From Candidatus Bathyarchaeota archaeon (lineage in GTDB: Archaea > Thermoproteota > Bathyarchaeia > Bathyarchaeales > Bathycorpusculaceae), in the NCBI GenBank assembly GCA_903901015.1, contig CAIUPH010000005.1, positions 1 to 54,689 on the forward strand: a stretch of DNA of 54,689 nucleotides, in the 5' to 3' direction. Each line of letters starts with the position of its first letter. Position 1 is the first letter of the stretch. The translations under genes and the position numbers were made by a program. The notes under the pieces are model-generated. The model worked only from the letters and a program-made list of their open reading frames with translations. It did no database searches and had not been told where the DNA came from. Shown here piece by piece: positions 24,682 to 33,287 of this stretch.

Positions 24682-25788
24682 ATGGTTGTTACTCCATGGG
24701 AAGTCAAAGGCAAAGTTGACTATGAACGCCTCATCAAAGAATTCGGCACCCAACCCCTAACACCCCAACTGCTAAGCCGCGTAGAGAAACACACCGACAA
24801 GCTCCATCTGCAACTAGAGCGCAAGATTTTCTTCAGCCACCGCGACCTCGACACCGTGCTTGACCTCTACGACAAAGGCACAAAATTCGTGTTGTACACT
24901 GGCAGGGGACCCAGCGGACCCGTACACATCGGGCACCTTGTCCCATGGATATTCACATTGCACATCCAGCAAAAATTCAAAACCAGACTTTACTTCCAAA
25001 TAACCGACGACGAAAAATACCTCGTAAACGATGAACGTGACCTTAAAGAAACCAGCAAATGGTCATACGAAAACGCCTTGGACCTCATCGCTTTAGGCTT
25101 CAAACCCGATGACACCTTCATAATTTACGATACCAAAGACATCGAATTGCTCTACGACATCACATTAGAAGTTGCCAAACGCATAACCTACAGCACCGCA
25201 CGCAGCACGTTTGGCTTCCAGGACAGCACAAACATCGGCTGGGTCTTCTGGCCCGCAATCCAAGCCGCACCTTGCTTTCTGCACAAGAAGCTCACGGGCG
25301 AAAACGTCCCAGCCTTGATTCCGGCAGCCATCGACCAAGACCCCTACTGGCGCGTCACACGCGACATAGCCCAGAAACTCGGCTACTATAAACCAGCGCA
25401 GATCCACTGCCGCTTCCTCCCAGGTTTGGCGGCGGGCGGAAAGATGAGTGCGTCGCAGCCTGAAACCAGCATATTCACCATGGACCAGCCTGACGTTGTC
25501 AAAAAGAAGATTTGGAACGCATTCACAGGCGGCAAAGGAACCGCGGCGGAACAACGTAAAGAAGGCGCCGACCCATCAATCTGCAGCATATTCCAGTACT
25601 ACTTTTTCCTGTTCGAAGAAGATTCATCGAAGCTGGCGGAGCGGGAACGGCGATGCCGAGGCGGCGAGATGCTGTGCGGCGAATGCAAAAAAGACACGGC
25701 GGAAAAACTCAGCAAGTTCCTAACGGCGCACCAGGAAAAACGGGAAAAAGCCAAAGACGTAATCGAACAATACCACGTACAAAGGTAA
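24682..25788 (+). CDS. trpS: Tryptophanyl-tRNA synthetase
   Basis: A class I aminoacyl-tRNA synthetase that charges tRNA-Trp. The archaeal/eukaryotic-type sequence has VHIGH at 81-85 (GPSGPVHIGHLVPW) and KMSAS at 254-258 as the second class motif. The segment FQITDDEKYLV and the PALIPAAIDQDPYWRVTRDI helix are typical. The length of 368 residues is normal. No ribosome site precedes ATG 24682; the frame stays open to about 24640 and an ATT at 24643 lies behind GGTGA, so a 13-residue N-terminal extension from a rare start is possible. A TATA-like CATATAT at about 24594-24600 fits the promoter. The C-terminus is Lys/Glu-rich. Confidence 0.94.
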   Translation: MVVTPWEVKGKVDYERLIKEFGTQPLTPQLLSRVEKHTDKLHLQLERKIFFSHRDLDTVLDLYDKGTKFVLYTGRGPSGPVHIGHLVPWIFTLHIQQKFKTRLYFQITDDEKYLVNDERDLKETSKWSYENALDLIALGFKPDDTFIIYDTKDIELLYDITLEVAKRITYSTARSTFGFQDSTNIGWVFWPAIQAAPCFLHKKLTGENVPALIPAAIDQDPYWRVTRDIAQKLGYYKPAQIHCRFLPGLAAGGKMSASQPETSIFTMDQPDVVKKKIWNAFTGGKGTAAEQRKEGADPSICSIFQYYFFLFEEDSSKLAERERRCRGGEMLCGECKKDTAEKLSKFLTAHQEKREKAKDVIEQYHVQR

Positions 25789-25966
25789 GAATCACTAAAC
25801 TTAGAACCACAAGGGAAAAACCTTCCATTATTTATCATCCCTATATACTCCATAGGGCACTAGAGTAAACTTGTCGGAAATTTTTTAAGAAAAAGTATCT
25901 TATCCTGTTCTTCGCTTAACTTCACTTTTTCAGTCCGATCTTGCATCAAACCTTGGAGAAAAAACT

Positions 25967-26587
25967 TTGAACTATAAAGAACCAATAGTAATCGAGCATC
26001 TCGCGTTTCTTTCAGTAAAATACAACGTTTACCTATCCGAACTATACCGAGCCTTGATTTCAGCGAGAGTAACAGGAGAATCAAAATGCGGAGAATTAAA
26101 CCTCGACTACCGCGGCATCGTAAACAACCAATCAGTCTTCCTAATAACAAAAGCCAACAAAGTAGTGATGCAATTCAAAGTCACTCAGGAATTTCTCCTC
26201 CGAAAAAACATTAGCTTCGAGAGTTGGCTGGATACCGATAAGGTCCGCAGGCAAGTAGCTAGACAAAACCTAACATTCGATTTAAAATATATCCAAAGCC
26301 TTCGGCGCGGAATGAAAAAAGTTAACTTAAACGCGGAAGTTTTGGAGGTCCAAGAAACTAAAATAGTGAACACCCAGTACGGCAGCAGAGTTAAGGTAAC
26401 TGAGCTCTGGATTGCTGACGAAACTGGGAAAGTCAAGGTTTGCCTCTGGGGTGAACAATTAAACATACCCGCAGTTGGCGAAATGGTGCAGGTTAAGGGT
26501 GCAACAGTGAAAACTTTTAAGGGCGAAAACCTGCTGAGTTTGGGACGAACTGGAACTTTAAGCGTAACACATCCGCTCTTGATTTGA
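25967..26587 (+). CDS. OB-fold nucleic-acid-binding protein (RPA/SSB-like)
   Basis: A 206-residue protein. The C-terminal half (about 110-200) has the archaeal RPA OB-fold pattern: KVNLNAEVLEVQETKIV, RVKVTELWIADETGKVKVCL, WGEQLNIPAVGEMVQVKGAT and TFKGENLLSLGRTGTLSV. The N-terminal 100 residues are mostly helical and not recognised; they may be a dimerisation or partner-binding region. It probably binds single-stranded DNA or RNA. TTG 25967 is supported by GGAG 11 bases before. There is no zinc finger. The stop is TGA. It sits alone between trpS and the flavin-reductase gene. Confidence 0.78.
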   Translation: MNYKEPIVIEHLAFLSVKYNVYLSELYRALISARVTGESKCGELNLDYRGIVNNQSVFLITKANKVVMQFKVTQEFLLRKNISFESWLDTDKVRRQVARQNLTFDLKYIQSLRRGMKKVNLNAEVLEVQETKIVNTQYGSRVKVTELWIADETGKVKVCLWGEQLNIPAVGEMVQVKGATVKTFKGENLLSLGRTGTLSVTHPLLI

Positions 26588-26813
26588 TAAAGCAAAAAAC
26601 CAACCAACGGAAATTTTGGTAACCTTCAAGCGCTTTGATTTCGGGCTCCACGTTAATGCAAAAGCATAGGGTCACTTAACATAACCAGCAAACCAGCCCC
26701 GCGGAATGCGCAAGTTTCACTTAAAAGATTATATTACGATTCACTACGCCCTCGGGCAAAAACAGAAATAACCCAAGTCCCATCAAGCTAAACCAGATTA
26801 ACAGGTGAATCAT

Positions 26814-27368
26814 GTGTCAGCAAAAACCCAAGTCAATATCAACTCCGCCTACAGACTCCTCCACCCCATGCACACAGTCCTCATCACATGCATCGGCAAA
26901 GCAAACAAACCCAACATCACAGCCATGGCGTGGGCGATGCCGACATCCATCAACCCACCGCTCCTCGCCATCAGCCTCGCACCCACCCGCCACAGTCACA
27001 CCCTAATTGAAGAATCAGGAGAATTTATCGTAAACATCCCAACTCTTGAAATCCTTCAGGCAGTTTACGCCTGCGGCTCGCTGACGGGCAGGAGCTTTGA
27101 CAAATTCAAAAAAACCAGCCTAACACAGATGCCCGGCAAAAAAGTTAAGGCGCCAGCAATCCGCGAATGCATAGCACACCTCGAATGCGAAGTCGACGGG
27201 CAAATGACCACGGGCGACCACACGATTTTTGTGGGCAAAATCCTCGAAGCATACGCCGACGTAGGCGCATTCACGGAAGCAGGCTACGACCTCAAAAAAG
27301 CACGCGTGATCTACCACACGGGCGGAAACAACTTTGCACTCCTAGACCCCAAACTCTACAAAGCCTAA
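26814..27368 (+). CDS. Flavin-reductase-like FMN-binding split-barrel protein
   Basis: A 184-residue protein of the flavin-reductase-like family: YRLLHPMHTVLITCIGKANK, the conserved ITAMAWAMPTSINPPLLAIS strand pair, SHTLIEESGEFIVNIP and the GRSFDKFKKT helix. The family binds FMN non-covalently, and some members reduce it with NAD(P)H or act as flavoredoxins. The pattern is complete. GTG 26814 is preferred because AGGTGA lies five bases upstream; GTG 26805 would add three residues. It probably functions in the cytosol. Nearby genes give no pathway hint. Confidence 0.9.
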   Translation: MSAKTQVNINSAYRLLHPMHTVLITCIGKANKPNITAMAWAMPTSINPPLLAISLAPTRHSHTLIEESGEFIVNIPTLEILQAVYACGSLTGRSFDKFKKTSLTQMPGKKVKAPAIRECIAHLECEVDGQMTTGDHTIFVGKILEAYADVGAFTEAGYDLKKARVIYHTGGNNFALLDPKLYKA

Positions 27369-27492
27369 GTAAGCGTTTAAATCACGAAGCGAAATGCCCT
27401 ACAACCTCAACGCTTTGCTGAAAAACTGCAGACGAGCCACCAAGAGCAAACGTTAAAAATAAAATCAACAGATAAGCCTATGACCAATATAG

Positions 27493-27995
27493 ATGGAACA
27501 TAAAATAAACAAGAAAATCTTAGCCACAGTCATTGTTGTAATTGTGATAGCTGGACAATAGGCGTAATAGCCTATCAAACACTGGGCACCAACGGACAGT
27601 TAACGGTAACTGTAACTTGCTACAAGGGTCAAGTCGTGCCCATGCCCACAGTACAAGATCAACCACCCGACACCGTCATCCAATTCGGAACCATTATCCA
27701 GATAGACAATGCAGTGGGGGATTTGAAAAACAAGCAAATTCAGCTGAATTTTGATGACTTCGATTTAGTTTCAGATGGACAACAGCTTTCGCTGATGTCG
27801 ACATACTCGGGCATGAGCAGCCACGGTGACTTCAGCATATCAAGCGGACAAAAATACGAATGGGACGCACGATACGTAGTGAAACAGGGAATAACCAGTT
27901 TTCAACTGGGTTATAACGGCACAGCAAACGTTCACATAAATTATGTTGACAAAGATTTTTCCAGTTCAGGATTACAGCGTATTCCTTCAAGCTAA
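27493..27995 (+). pseudogene. Membrane-anchored secreted protein with one-base frameshift
   Basis: ATG 27493 opens MEHKINKKILATVIVVIVIA, a basic start and membrane helix, which then runs into TAG 27559. In the next frame the sequence TIGVIAYQTLGTNGQLTVTV continues without stops to TAA 27993-27995. Adding one G in the GG at 27553-27554 joins the two parts into a normal signal-anchor plus a beta-rich extracellular domain of about 150 residues (VQDQPPDTVIQFGTIIQID, SISSGQKYEWDARYVV). Either the gene is newly broken or one base is missing in the assembly. No family is recognised. Confidence 0.65.
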
Positions 27996-28200
27996 ACCAT
28001 ATTGTTCAAAACAGCAAATAGACAAAAGTAAAGTAACAAAATTTTTAAGTTGATAATATTGCAAAGCTGATACGTTTGCACTTGGGACAAAGAGTGGAAA
28101 ACTAAAAGACAATGGATGGAAACTCACAGTTGCGGTTATTTGAAAAACAACACAGTCCTTAATAATGCGCTTGCCCGATTGCTTGTAAGCCGTAATCTCT

Positions 28201-28326
28201 ATGGTTAACTGTCCTAACTGCAGCGAAAAAATCGCATTGCCCAACAAGAAATTAGAAAACGCATACTTCAGTGTAGCCTCTTAAGAGTGTCCAAAATGCG
28301 GCGAGCATTTCACTGCAAAATGTTGA
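28201..28326 (+). pseudogene. Mini zinc ribbon with in-frame TAA
   Basis: ATG 28201 gives MVNCPNCSEKIALPNKKLEN and AYFSVAS, then TAA at 28282-28284, then ECPKCGEHFTAKC to TGA 28324-28326. The two CxxC pairs (CPNC and CPKC) sit as in a normal zinc ribbon, and the stop occupies the position where an aromatic residue usually precedes the second pair, so TAT/TAC to TAA is likely. A 41-residue zinc-ribbon gene at 50520-50645 is a related but intact example. Downstream, 28327-28443 shows no gene. Confidence 0.6.
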
Positions 28327-28443
28327 CATCATTATAGTAAAGCCAAAAAAACGGTAACATCAACCTATATTCCATTTCTAGCAGGTCGCATAGCATTTAA
28401 GCATCCAACGCGTAATCCAATTTTAACAAAGCAGTGATTTGCT

Positions 28444-29346
28444 ATGCCGTACGACAATGAAGAACTCGAAACTTTCCGTTTATCGGGCAGGATTCTACGT
28501 GAAACACGCGAGGAAATGCGCAGCCAAGTGCATGAGAACATGCCAGTCATCGATGTCTGCGAGAAAGTTGAAGGGCTCATCCGCGCGAAAGGCGGAAAGC
28601 CTGCGTTTCCCTGCAACGTAAGCATCAACGAGGTTGCAGCCCACTATACTTCGCCGCCTAGAGATACTCTGCGGATTCCCTCGGGCGCCACAGTTAAGGT
28701 AGATTTAGGAGTGCAGGTAGATGGCTACGTCACGGACACAGCGTTCACCGCCTGTTTCAGCCCAGAGGGCAGAAGCATGGCAGCCACCGCCGAACTTGCA
28801 CTTAAAACAACTATAGATAACATTCACGGCGACATGGCACTTGGCAAAATCGGCGCCTTAATTGAATCCACAATAAAAAACCGCGGTTTCAAACCCATCA
28901 GCAACCTCACGGGACACTCGGTCGGACGCTACCTCATCCACGCGGGAACATCCATCCCCAACGTCGCAGGGTTTTCGCCAAACAAAGTCCGAGCGGGCGA
29001 AGTCTACGCCATCGAGCCCTTCGTCACCCAACCCGACGCCATCGGCCGCGTTGACGATGGACCACAAATGACGATTTTCCGCTTCCTCAAAGCCAAATCT
29101 GTGAAGAGCGACGCTGCCAAAAAAATGTTAAAACACATCGAAATCAACTTCCACACATTGCCGTTTGCCGAACGCTGGCTCATAGGCGTCGTCCCCGCAG
29201 AGCAGCATAAAGCCGCCTTCAAAGAATTGTACACCTCAAAAGCAATCATGGGATACCCGATTTTTGTTGAAGCCAGCAGAAAACCCGTGGCTCAAGCAGA
29301 GCATACGCTGCTAATAAAAGAAGATGGCTGTGAAGTTTTAACTTAA
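28444..29346 (+). CDS. map: Methionine aminopeptidase, archaeal type II
   Basis: This enzyme removes the initiator methionine from new proteins. The 300-residue sequence has the five metal ligands of the pita-bread fold: Asp87 (VKVDLGVQVDG), Asp98 (VTDTAF), His158 (LTGHSVGRYLIHAG), Glu191 (YAIEPF) and Glu286 (AQAEHTLLI). The insertion between the fourth and fifth ligands, about 90 residues with FRFLKAKSVKSDAAKKML, marks the type II (archaeal/eukaryotic) class. It is essential in most cells. The ATG is followed by a typical acidic start, PYDNEELETFRLSGRIL. The gene converges with the minus-strand pair downstream. Confidence 0.95.
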   Translation: MPYDNEELETFRLSGRILRETREEMRSQVHENMPVIDVCEKVEGLIRAKGGKPAFPCNVSINEVAAHYTSPPRDTLRIPSGATVKVDLGVQVDGYVTDTAFTACFSPEGRSMAATAELALKTTIDNIHGDMALGKIGALIESTIKNRGFKPISNLTGHSVGRYLIHAGTSIPNVAGFSPNKVRAGEVYAIEPFVTQPDAIGRVDDGPQMTIFRFLKAKSVKSDAAKKMLKHIEINFHTLPFAERWLIGVVPAEQHKAAFKELYTSKAIMGYPIFVEASRKPVAQAEHTLLIKEDGCEVLT

Positions 29347-29368
29347 AAAAGGAAAAAAAGATGAAAAT

Positions 29369-29824
29369 TTAAACGTTGTAGGTTTTTTCTTTTTCTTTGA
29401 TTTCTTTGAAGATGCCGGTTATCATTTGTTTGCCGCCGCATTTGGTGCATGGGACATCGATTTCTTTGTAGACATAGTCGCCGCGTTGAAATTCCCTGAC
29501 GGTTTTTTGGTTGCAGCCTTTGTTTTGGCATTCGATGGTGGTTATGACTTTGGGTGCGTCGATTTTCATCTGTTCAACTTGTCTGCGTGATTGGAAAAGC
29601 GTGAACACTGACATGGCTAATGCGACTGCGCCGATGACGCCGAAGGCTGCGGCTGTAATTTGGTCTTCTGCAGTTGCCGCGTTTACGTATGTGTAAGCCG
29701 CTATTAGCAACGCTACCACAGCCAACGCCATGACTATCATGACTATTAACGCGAGGTAGGTTGAGATTTTTTTGCTTGCGGGTGCCGCTTGAGTTTGGTT
29801 TTGCGTCATGTTGTTCATCCTCAT
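29369..29824 (-). CDS. Two-helix membrane protein with cysteine-rich C-terminus
   Basis: A 151-residue protein. Two membrane helices (about 20-45, YLALIVMIVMALAVVALLIA, and 58-80, AAAFGVIGAVALAMSVFTLF) are followed by a soluble domain with two Cys pairs (CQNKGC and CTKC, about 102-131), probably a zinc ribbon facing the cytoplasm. The C-terminus is Lys/Glu-rich. It starts with ATG sharing one base with the TAA stop of the DUF1512 gene, so the two are translationally coupled and probably work together. No catalytic motif is recognised. Confidence 0.7.
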   Translation of the reverse strand: MRMNNMTQNQTQAAPASKKISTYLALIVMIVMALAVVALLIAAYTYVNAATAEDQITAAAFGVIGAVALAMSVFTLFQSRRQVEQMKIDAPKVITTIECQNKGCNQKTVREFQRGDYVYKEIDVPCTKCGGKQMITGIFKEIKEKEKTYNV

Positions 29825-31002
29825 TATTGTCCAACTCCGATTGAGTTGCCCACGCCCACGATTACGACTTTGTCGCCTTCTTTTGTGCGTTCAACGATGA
29901 TTGATTTTATGCGTTCGATGACTTTGTCGGTTGCATCGTGGATTTCTTTGCGCATGGGTGAAACTGCGTCGCCGATGTCTTCTTTGACGATTATGGCGTA
30001 GTTGGGTATCTTGTACTTGGTCAGTTTCTCTTCTATCTTGTATGCGTCTACGCCTGGTCCGCCGATGGCTGCGCCTATGCCTTCTGATACTTCGCCGACT
30101 AATTCGCCTTCCAGCTTTAAGCCAGCGTCAATCATGATTAAGCACGCGATTTTGCCCTGGTTTTCTTCGATGACTGCTTCGACGGCGTCGCCTGGTTTGC
30201 CGACGTTTCCGCCGGGGCCTTCAGCTTTAACGATTATGCCGACTCGCCCTTCGATTGGAACGGTCGCCATCACGCAGTCTTTAGGCAGCTTGCGAACTTC
30301 GTAGCCGTGCATGAGTTTGCCAACGACGAGTGGTCCAACGCCGTCTCCGATTGGTTGACCATACGCGAACGCTTTGAGAGCGCTTGAGTATGCGTCTGCT
30401 TCCTTCATAACCATGGGCAGAATCATCTGCAACTGCATGATTACATAGAGGCTGAGGGTTTTTTTGCCCTGGATGTAGTAGTGGCGTACGACTTTGTAGA
30501 TGAAGTTGAGTGCCATGGCGGCTTCAAGGGTGTTTTCCAAGTTGTTAATTTGAACTTCATCGCTCAATGGTGCCATGAGTTTAACTTCTTCTTTGAGGCG
30601 TTCGTCGCGTACGTCTAGGATGTGGTCTAGTTTGTACACGATACCTGCGGGGTCCATGCCCTGTGGGCCGATGGTGAAGTACTCGAGGAATCGGTCAACC
30701 CGCGGTGTTGGGTCAACGGTTGGTTTGCCGATTTCTTTTATGGCTTCGATGGTGGTTTTTCTGCCTTCCTCTTTTATGTGTTTGAGTTTATGCAGAGAAT
30801 TCTCAACTTCACGAATCATAACGTACATTTGGATACGTTGCCCGTAGAAGATTAAAACTATGAAGAACACGTATGAGAGTAAACTGATTATTTGTGTTAT
30901 CTGGTCGCTTCCCGCTCCTAAGAGCTGTGAATGCGAAATTGACGCGCCTGCAGGCAACGAAACCGCCTGCGCAACTGTATTGGGTCCTGAAATAAAGTTC
31001 AT
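29824..31002 (-). CDS. DUF1512 family protein
   Basis: A 392-residue protein of the archaeal DUF1512 family. One membrane helix (about 35-58) near the N-terminus is followed by a coiled helical part (REVENSLHKLKHIKEEGRKT). The large conserved soluble region has DPTPRVDRFLEYFTIGPQG, FAYGQPIGDGVGPLVVGKLM and a C-terminal alpha/beta domain with DAGLKLEGELVGEVSEGIG and KVVIVGVGNSIGVG. The function of DUF1512 is unknown; the late Gly-rich strands suggest a nucleotide-like fold. It is coupled to the Cys-rich membrane gene at 29369 and lies downstream of the 5S rRNA on the same strand. Confidence 0.82.
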   Translation of the reverse strand: MNFISGPNTVAQAVSLPAGASISHSQLLGAGSDQITQIISLLSYVFFIVLIFYGQRIQMYVMIREVENSLHKLKHIKEEGRKTTIEAIKEIGKPTVDPTPRVDRFLEYFTIGPQGMDPAGIVYKLDHILDVRDERLKEEVKLMAPLSDEVQINNLENTLEAAMALNFIYKVVRHYYIQGKKTLSLYVIMQLQMILPMVMKEADAYSSALKAFAYGQPIGDGVGPLVVGKLMHGYEVRKLPKDCVMATVPIEGRVGIIVKAEGPGGNVGKPGDAVEAVIEENQGKIACLIMIDAGLKLEGELVGEVSEGIGAAIGGPGVDAYKIEEKLTKYKIPNYAIIVKEDIGDAVSPMRKEIHDATDKVIERIKSIIVERTKEGDKVVIVGVGNSIGVGQ

Positions 31003-31088
31003 TCCTACACCACTTCTCAGAAAACTATGAAAAGTAAGTTATAAAGCTATGCCAACTCTCTCGCAGAATTGAAATAAGGAAAAGTGTT

Positions 31089-31202
31089 GCCAGCTTTCCC
31101 AGGTTCACGTGGCCTAAGACCACACTACAGCTGGAAACGGAACACGGTTTAACTTCTGAGTTCGGGATGGGATCAGGTGGAACCCGTGCCCTTTGACCGG
31201 CA
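31089..31202 (-). rRNA. 5S ribosomal RNA
   Basis: Read on the minus strand, the gene has the diagnostic core CCCGAACTCAGAAGTTAA, the GGGCACGGGTTCCACCTGAT arm and a terminal helix TGCCGG/CTGGCA. The ends are set by that helix and may extend 2-4 bases each way. It is not next to 16S or 23S in this window. The minus-strand TATA at 31231-31236 lies about 30 bases before the 5' end. Confidence 0.93.
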
Positions 31203-31230
31203 GACGAAACATAACTGTTCAACAATCCCA

Positions 31231-31236
31231 TATATA
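31231..31236 (-). promoter_or_regulatory. TATA box for 5S rRNA
   Basis: TATATA at 31231-31236, about 30 bases upstream of the 5S 5' end on the minus strand, is at the canonical archaeal distance. Confidence 0.65.
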
Positions 31237-31399
31237 CCTTGCCTTTATTTTTTGCAAATAAGGACATTTAACGGCTTTTTCCATATGGAACACATGGTTT
31301 TATTGGTTTGAAGACTTGTTCAGTTTGGGAAGTTGATATATTTTAGCGTGTTTTGGCGCGGGAATCAACCGCTCACCCATATTTCATGCACTGAACTTC

Positions 31400-31512
31400 A
31401 ACATGCTAATGCGCTTGTTTTAAGCCAATACGACATACCGCTCTTAGGGATTAGAACGGTATCGACCCCCGCTATCGTTTCTGCAATGATATGATATTAG
31501 GATCCAAATAGG
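31400..31512 (+). repeat. Dispersed intergenic element, copy B
   Basis: The longest of the three copies: ACATGCTAATGC (31401-31412), AAGCCAATACGACATACC, CTCTTAGGGATT, then the core TATCGACCCCCGCTATCG, TTTCTGCAATGA and ATTAGGATCCAAATAGG. It fills most of 31240-31605, which otherwise has no gene. The element may be an RNA, a mobile remnant or a binding region. Confidence 0.6.
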
Positions 31513-31605
31513 CTCATTAAACTCGCTCTCAAAGTGGCAAAATATTCCCAGCTTCGCAAGAAACCGCCTCAAAACTAAGTTCAAATTGAACTGCAATTCT
31601 TTAGT

Positions 31606-33105
31606 TTAACCAGTGAAGTTTAGGACCAAGATTCTCCGCGGGTTAACGCCGAATGTAGCCTCAGGCGTTATTTCCGTGAAGTTCTTGGAATCGTATATTT
31701 GCGTGAAGACGTCAACGAGGCTCATTGTAGTGTTGAAGTAGGGGACAGTGCCGCCGTATTCGTAGGCGAACACGAATTTTACATTGTCCCGTTTGCATAA
31801 GCCGATGAATTCAGTGATGTTGAAGTTGGGCGTGTAGGTGTCGACGGGGAGAGCGGGATACTGGTAGGTGTGGATTTGGCTGTTGCCGCTGCGGGTGACG
31901 TAGAAGTTAACCATGTCTTGGCTGAAGTAGTTGAAGGGGCAAAGAAGCATTATCGATTGGTTTGAAGCGTCGCGGGCTAAGGCGTAGTTGGTTGCCTGCG
32001 CGATTTCGATGTTGATGTCTGTTTGCTTGACATTGTAGTAGATGTCGTTTACGCTGAAAGCCACCGATACAGACACGAAAATTATCAGCGATCCGGCGGC
32101 AACTTTAGCGGCTTTCTTCCTGTCTAACTTCACGCTATGCATCCATGTGCTATGCAGTTTATCGAAAGCGAACAGGATGAGCGCGGACGCCGAAATCGCC
32201 AGTGCTGGAAACAACGTTAACACGTATCGCCATTCCCTGTTGGATATCAATGTGAAAAACACGTAGACGCAGATGAACCAGACCACGATAAATTTGTCTT
32301 CGCGTTTTCGCCGCCAAACAAACAAGCCTAAACCGGTTAATCCTACGATGTAGAGCAGCAGGGAAATCGGGTGTACATCAACGTAGGGCCAAGTTATCTC
32401 GATAAGGTAGAATATTGGGGTTGGGAAACGGATGCTGTAGAGTGATCTTTCAGGGTTGCCCATCTGCAATGCATACATCCATTGAGTGAAAACGTAGGAG
32501 GCAAGAACATGGTAGGCGATTATCAGCCAGGGAACAATAACGGCGAGGGCAGCCACAATAAACAATGTAAACCTTGAGAGCAACCGCTTAAGTTGACCTC
32601 GACCCAAAATCAACATAACCGCAACCATCACAGGTACCACTGCAATCACTTGGTACTTCGTCAAAAACCCAAGTCCCAACGCCAACCCACTTAAAACCAG
32701 CAGCCAACTCTTTCGGCTGATAAACCAGCGGAAAAATAAAAACAGCGACAACATGAAAAAGAAGACAAGCATCACTTCAAGCAGAGCAAGCCTTGAAAGC
32801 CAAAAGTAACCAGGCATAACCGCCAAGAGCACAGCTGAAAGCAACGCGACTTTTCCATCGTACATTGTGTGGGCTAATTCGAAAACTACCCAGAGGGAAA
32901 GGATGCTGAAAACTGCTGAGATTAATCGGGCAGAGAACAAGCTTGGGCCAAACAGGTAGAATGAAACCGTGGTGAAACACGAGAAGAGGGGTGGATAGAA
33001 TGAGTCGCGGACAAAATTGTTGAAGAGTCCATCTTTTAATTCTAATGCACGGTTTAAGTGACCAACTTCATCCCAGTTCATGGGTTGTTTAGTCAGGTTT
33101 AACAA
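31606..33105 (-). CDS. GT39 (PMT/ArnT-like) glycosyltransferase, N-terminus interrupted by TGA
   Basis: A multi-spanning glycosyltransferase of the dolichyl-phosphate-mannose/ArnT type. The PMNWDEVGHLNRALELKDG start contains the Asp-Glu pair of the first extracytoplasmic loop. It is followed by about ten membrane helices and a soluble C-terminal domain. The stated start (TTG 33105) cuts into the first helix. The open frame continues upstream (PRWISLKAYFTKWRLAFAFL) to a TGA at 33205-33207, and beyond that to an ATG at 33219 in the same frame (MEHD). A TATA box at 33255-33261 fits that ATG. So either translation starts at a rare codon, or the fifth codon has become TGA. Confidence 0.78.
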   Translation of the reverse strand: MLNLTKQPMNWDEVGHLNRALELKDGLFNNFVRDSFYPPLFSCFTTVSFYLFGPSLFSARLISAVFSILSLWVVFELAHTMYDGKVALLSAVLLAVMPGYFWLSRLALLEVMLVFFFMLSLFLFFRWFISRKSWLLVLSGLALGLGFLTKYQVIAVVPVMVAVMLILGRGQLKRLLSRFTLFIVAALAVIVPWLIIAYHVLASYVFTQWMYALQMGNPERSLYSIRFPTPIFYLIEITWPYVDVHPISLLLYIVGLTGLGLFVWRRKREDKFIVVWFICVYVFFTLISNREWRYVLTLFPALAISASALILFAFDKLHSTWMHSVKLDRKKAAKVAAGSLIIFVSVSVAFSVNDIYYNVKQTDINIEIAQATNYALARDASNQSIMLLCPFNYFSQDMVNFYVTRSGNSQIHTYQYPALPVDTYTPNFNITEFIGLCKRDNVKFVFAYEYGGTVPYFNTTMSLVDVFTQIYDSKNFTEITPEATFGVNPRRILVLNFTG

Positions 33106-33254
33106 AAGAAAGATAAAGTATACGAGTGCAAGAAACGCGAATGCGAGTCGCCACTTAGTAAAGTATGCCTTAAGGCTAATCCAGCGTGGGTTTGCATTCG
33201 TTTGTCAATCGTGCTCCATGAATTAGAACAGTTCCATCCTATTGTAAGTAACCG

Positions 33255-33261
33255 ATATAAA
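33255..33261 (-). promoter_or_regulatory. TATA box upstream of the first GT39 gene
   Basis: TTTATAT on the minus strand lies about 37 bases before ATG 33219. It predicts transcription from about 33232, supporting that ATG as the original start. Confidence 0.45.
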
Positions 33262-33287
33262 ACCTTCCAACTATCCGCTCGATATGC

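Noticed and set aside
31025-31267. Minus-strand frame of 80 codons
   Set aside because: It lies over the 5S rRNA gene and is a by-product of that sequence.
5259-33219. TGA reassigned as a sense codon in this genome
   Set aside because: TGA ends several intact genes, such as the AbrB-like gene (16453-16455), the hydrolase (24210-24212) and the OB-fold gene (26585-26587).
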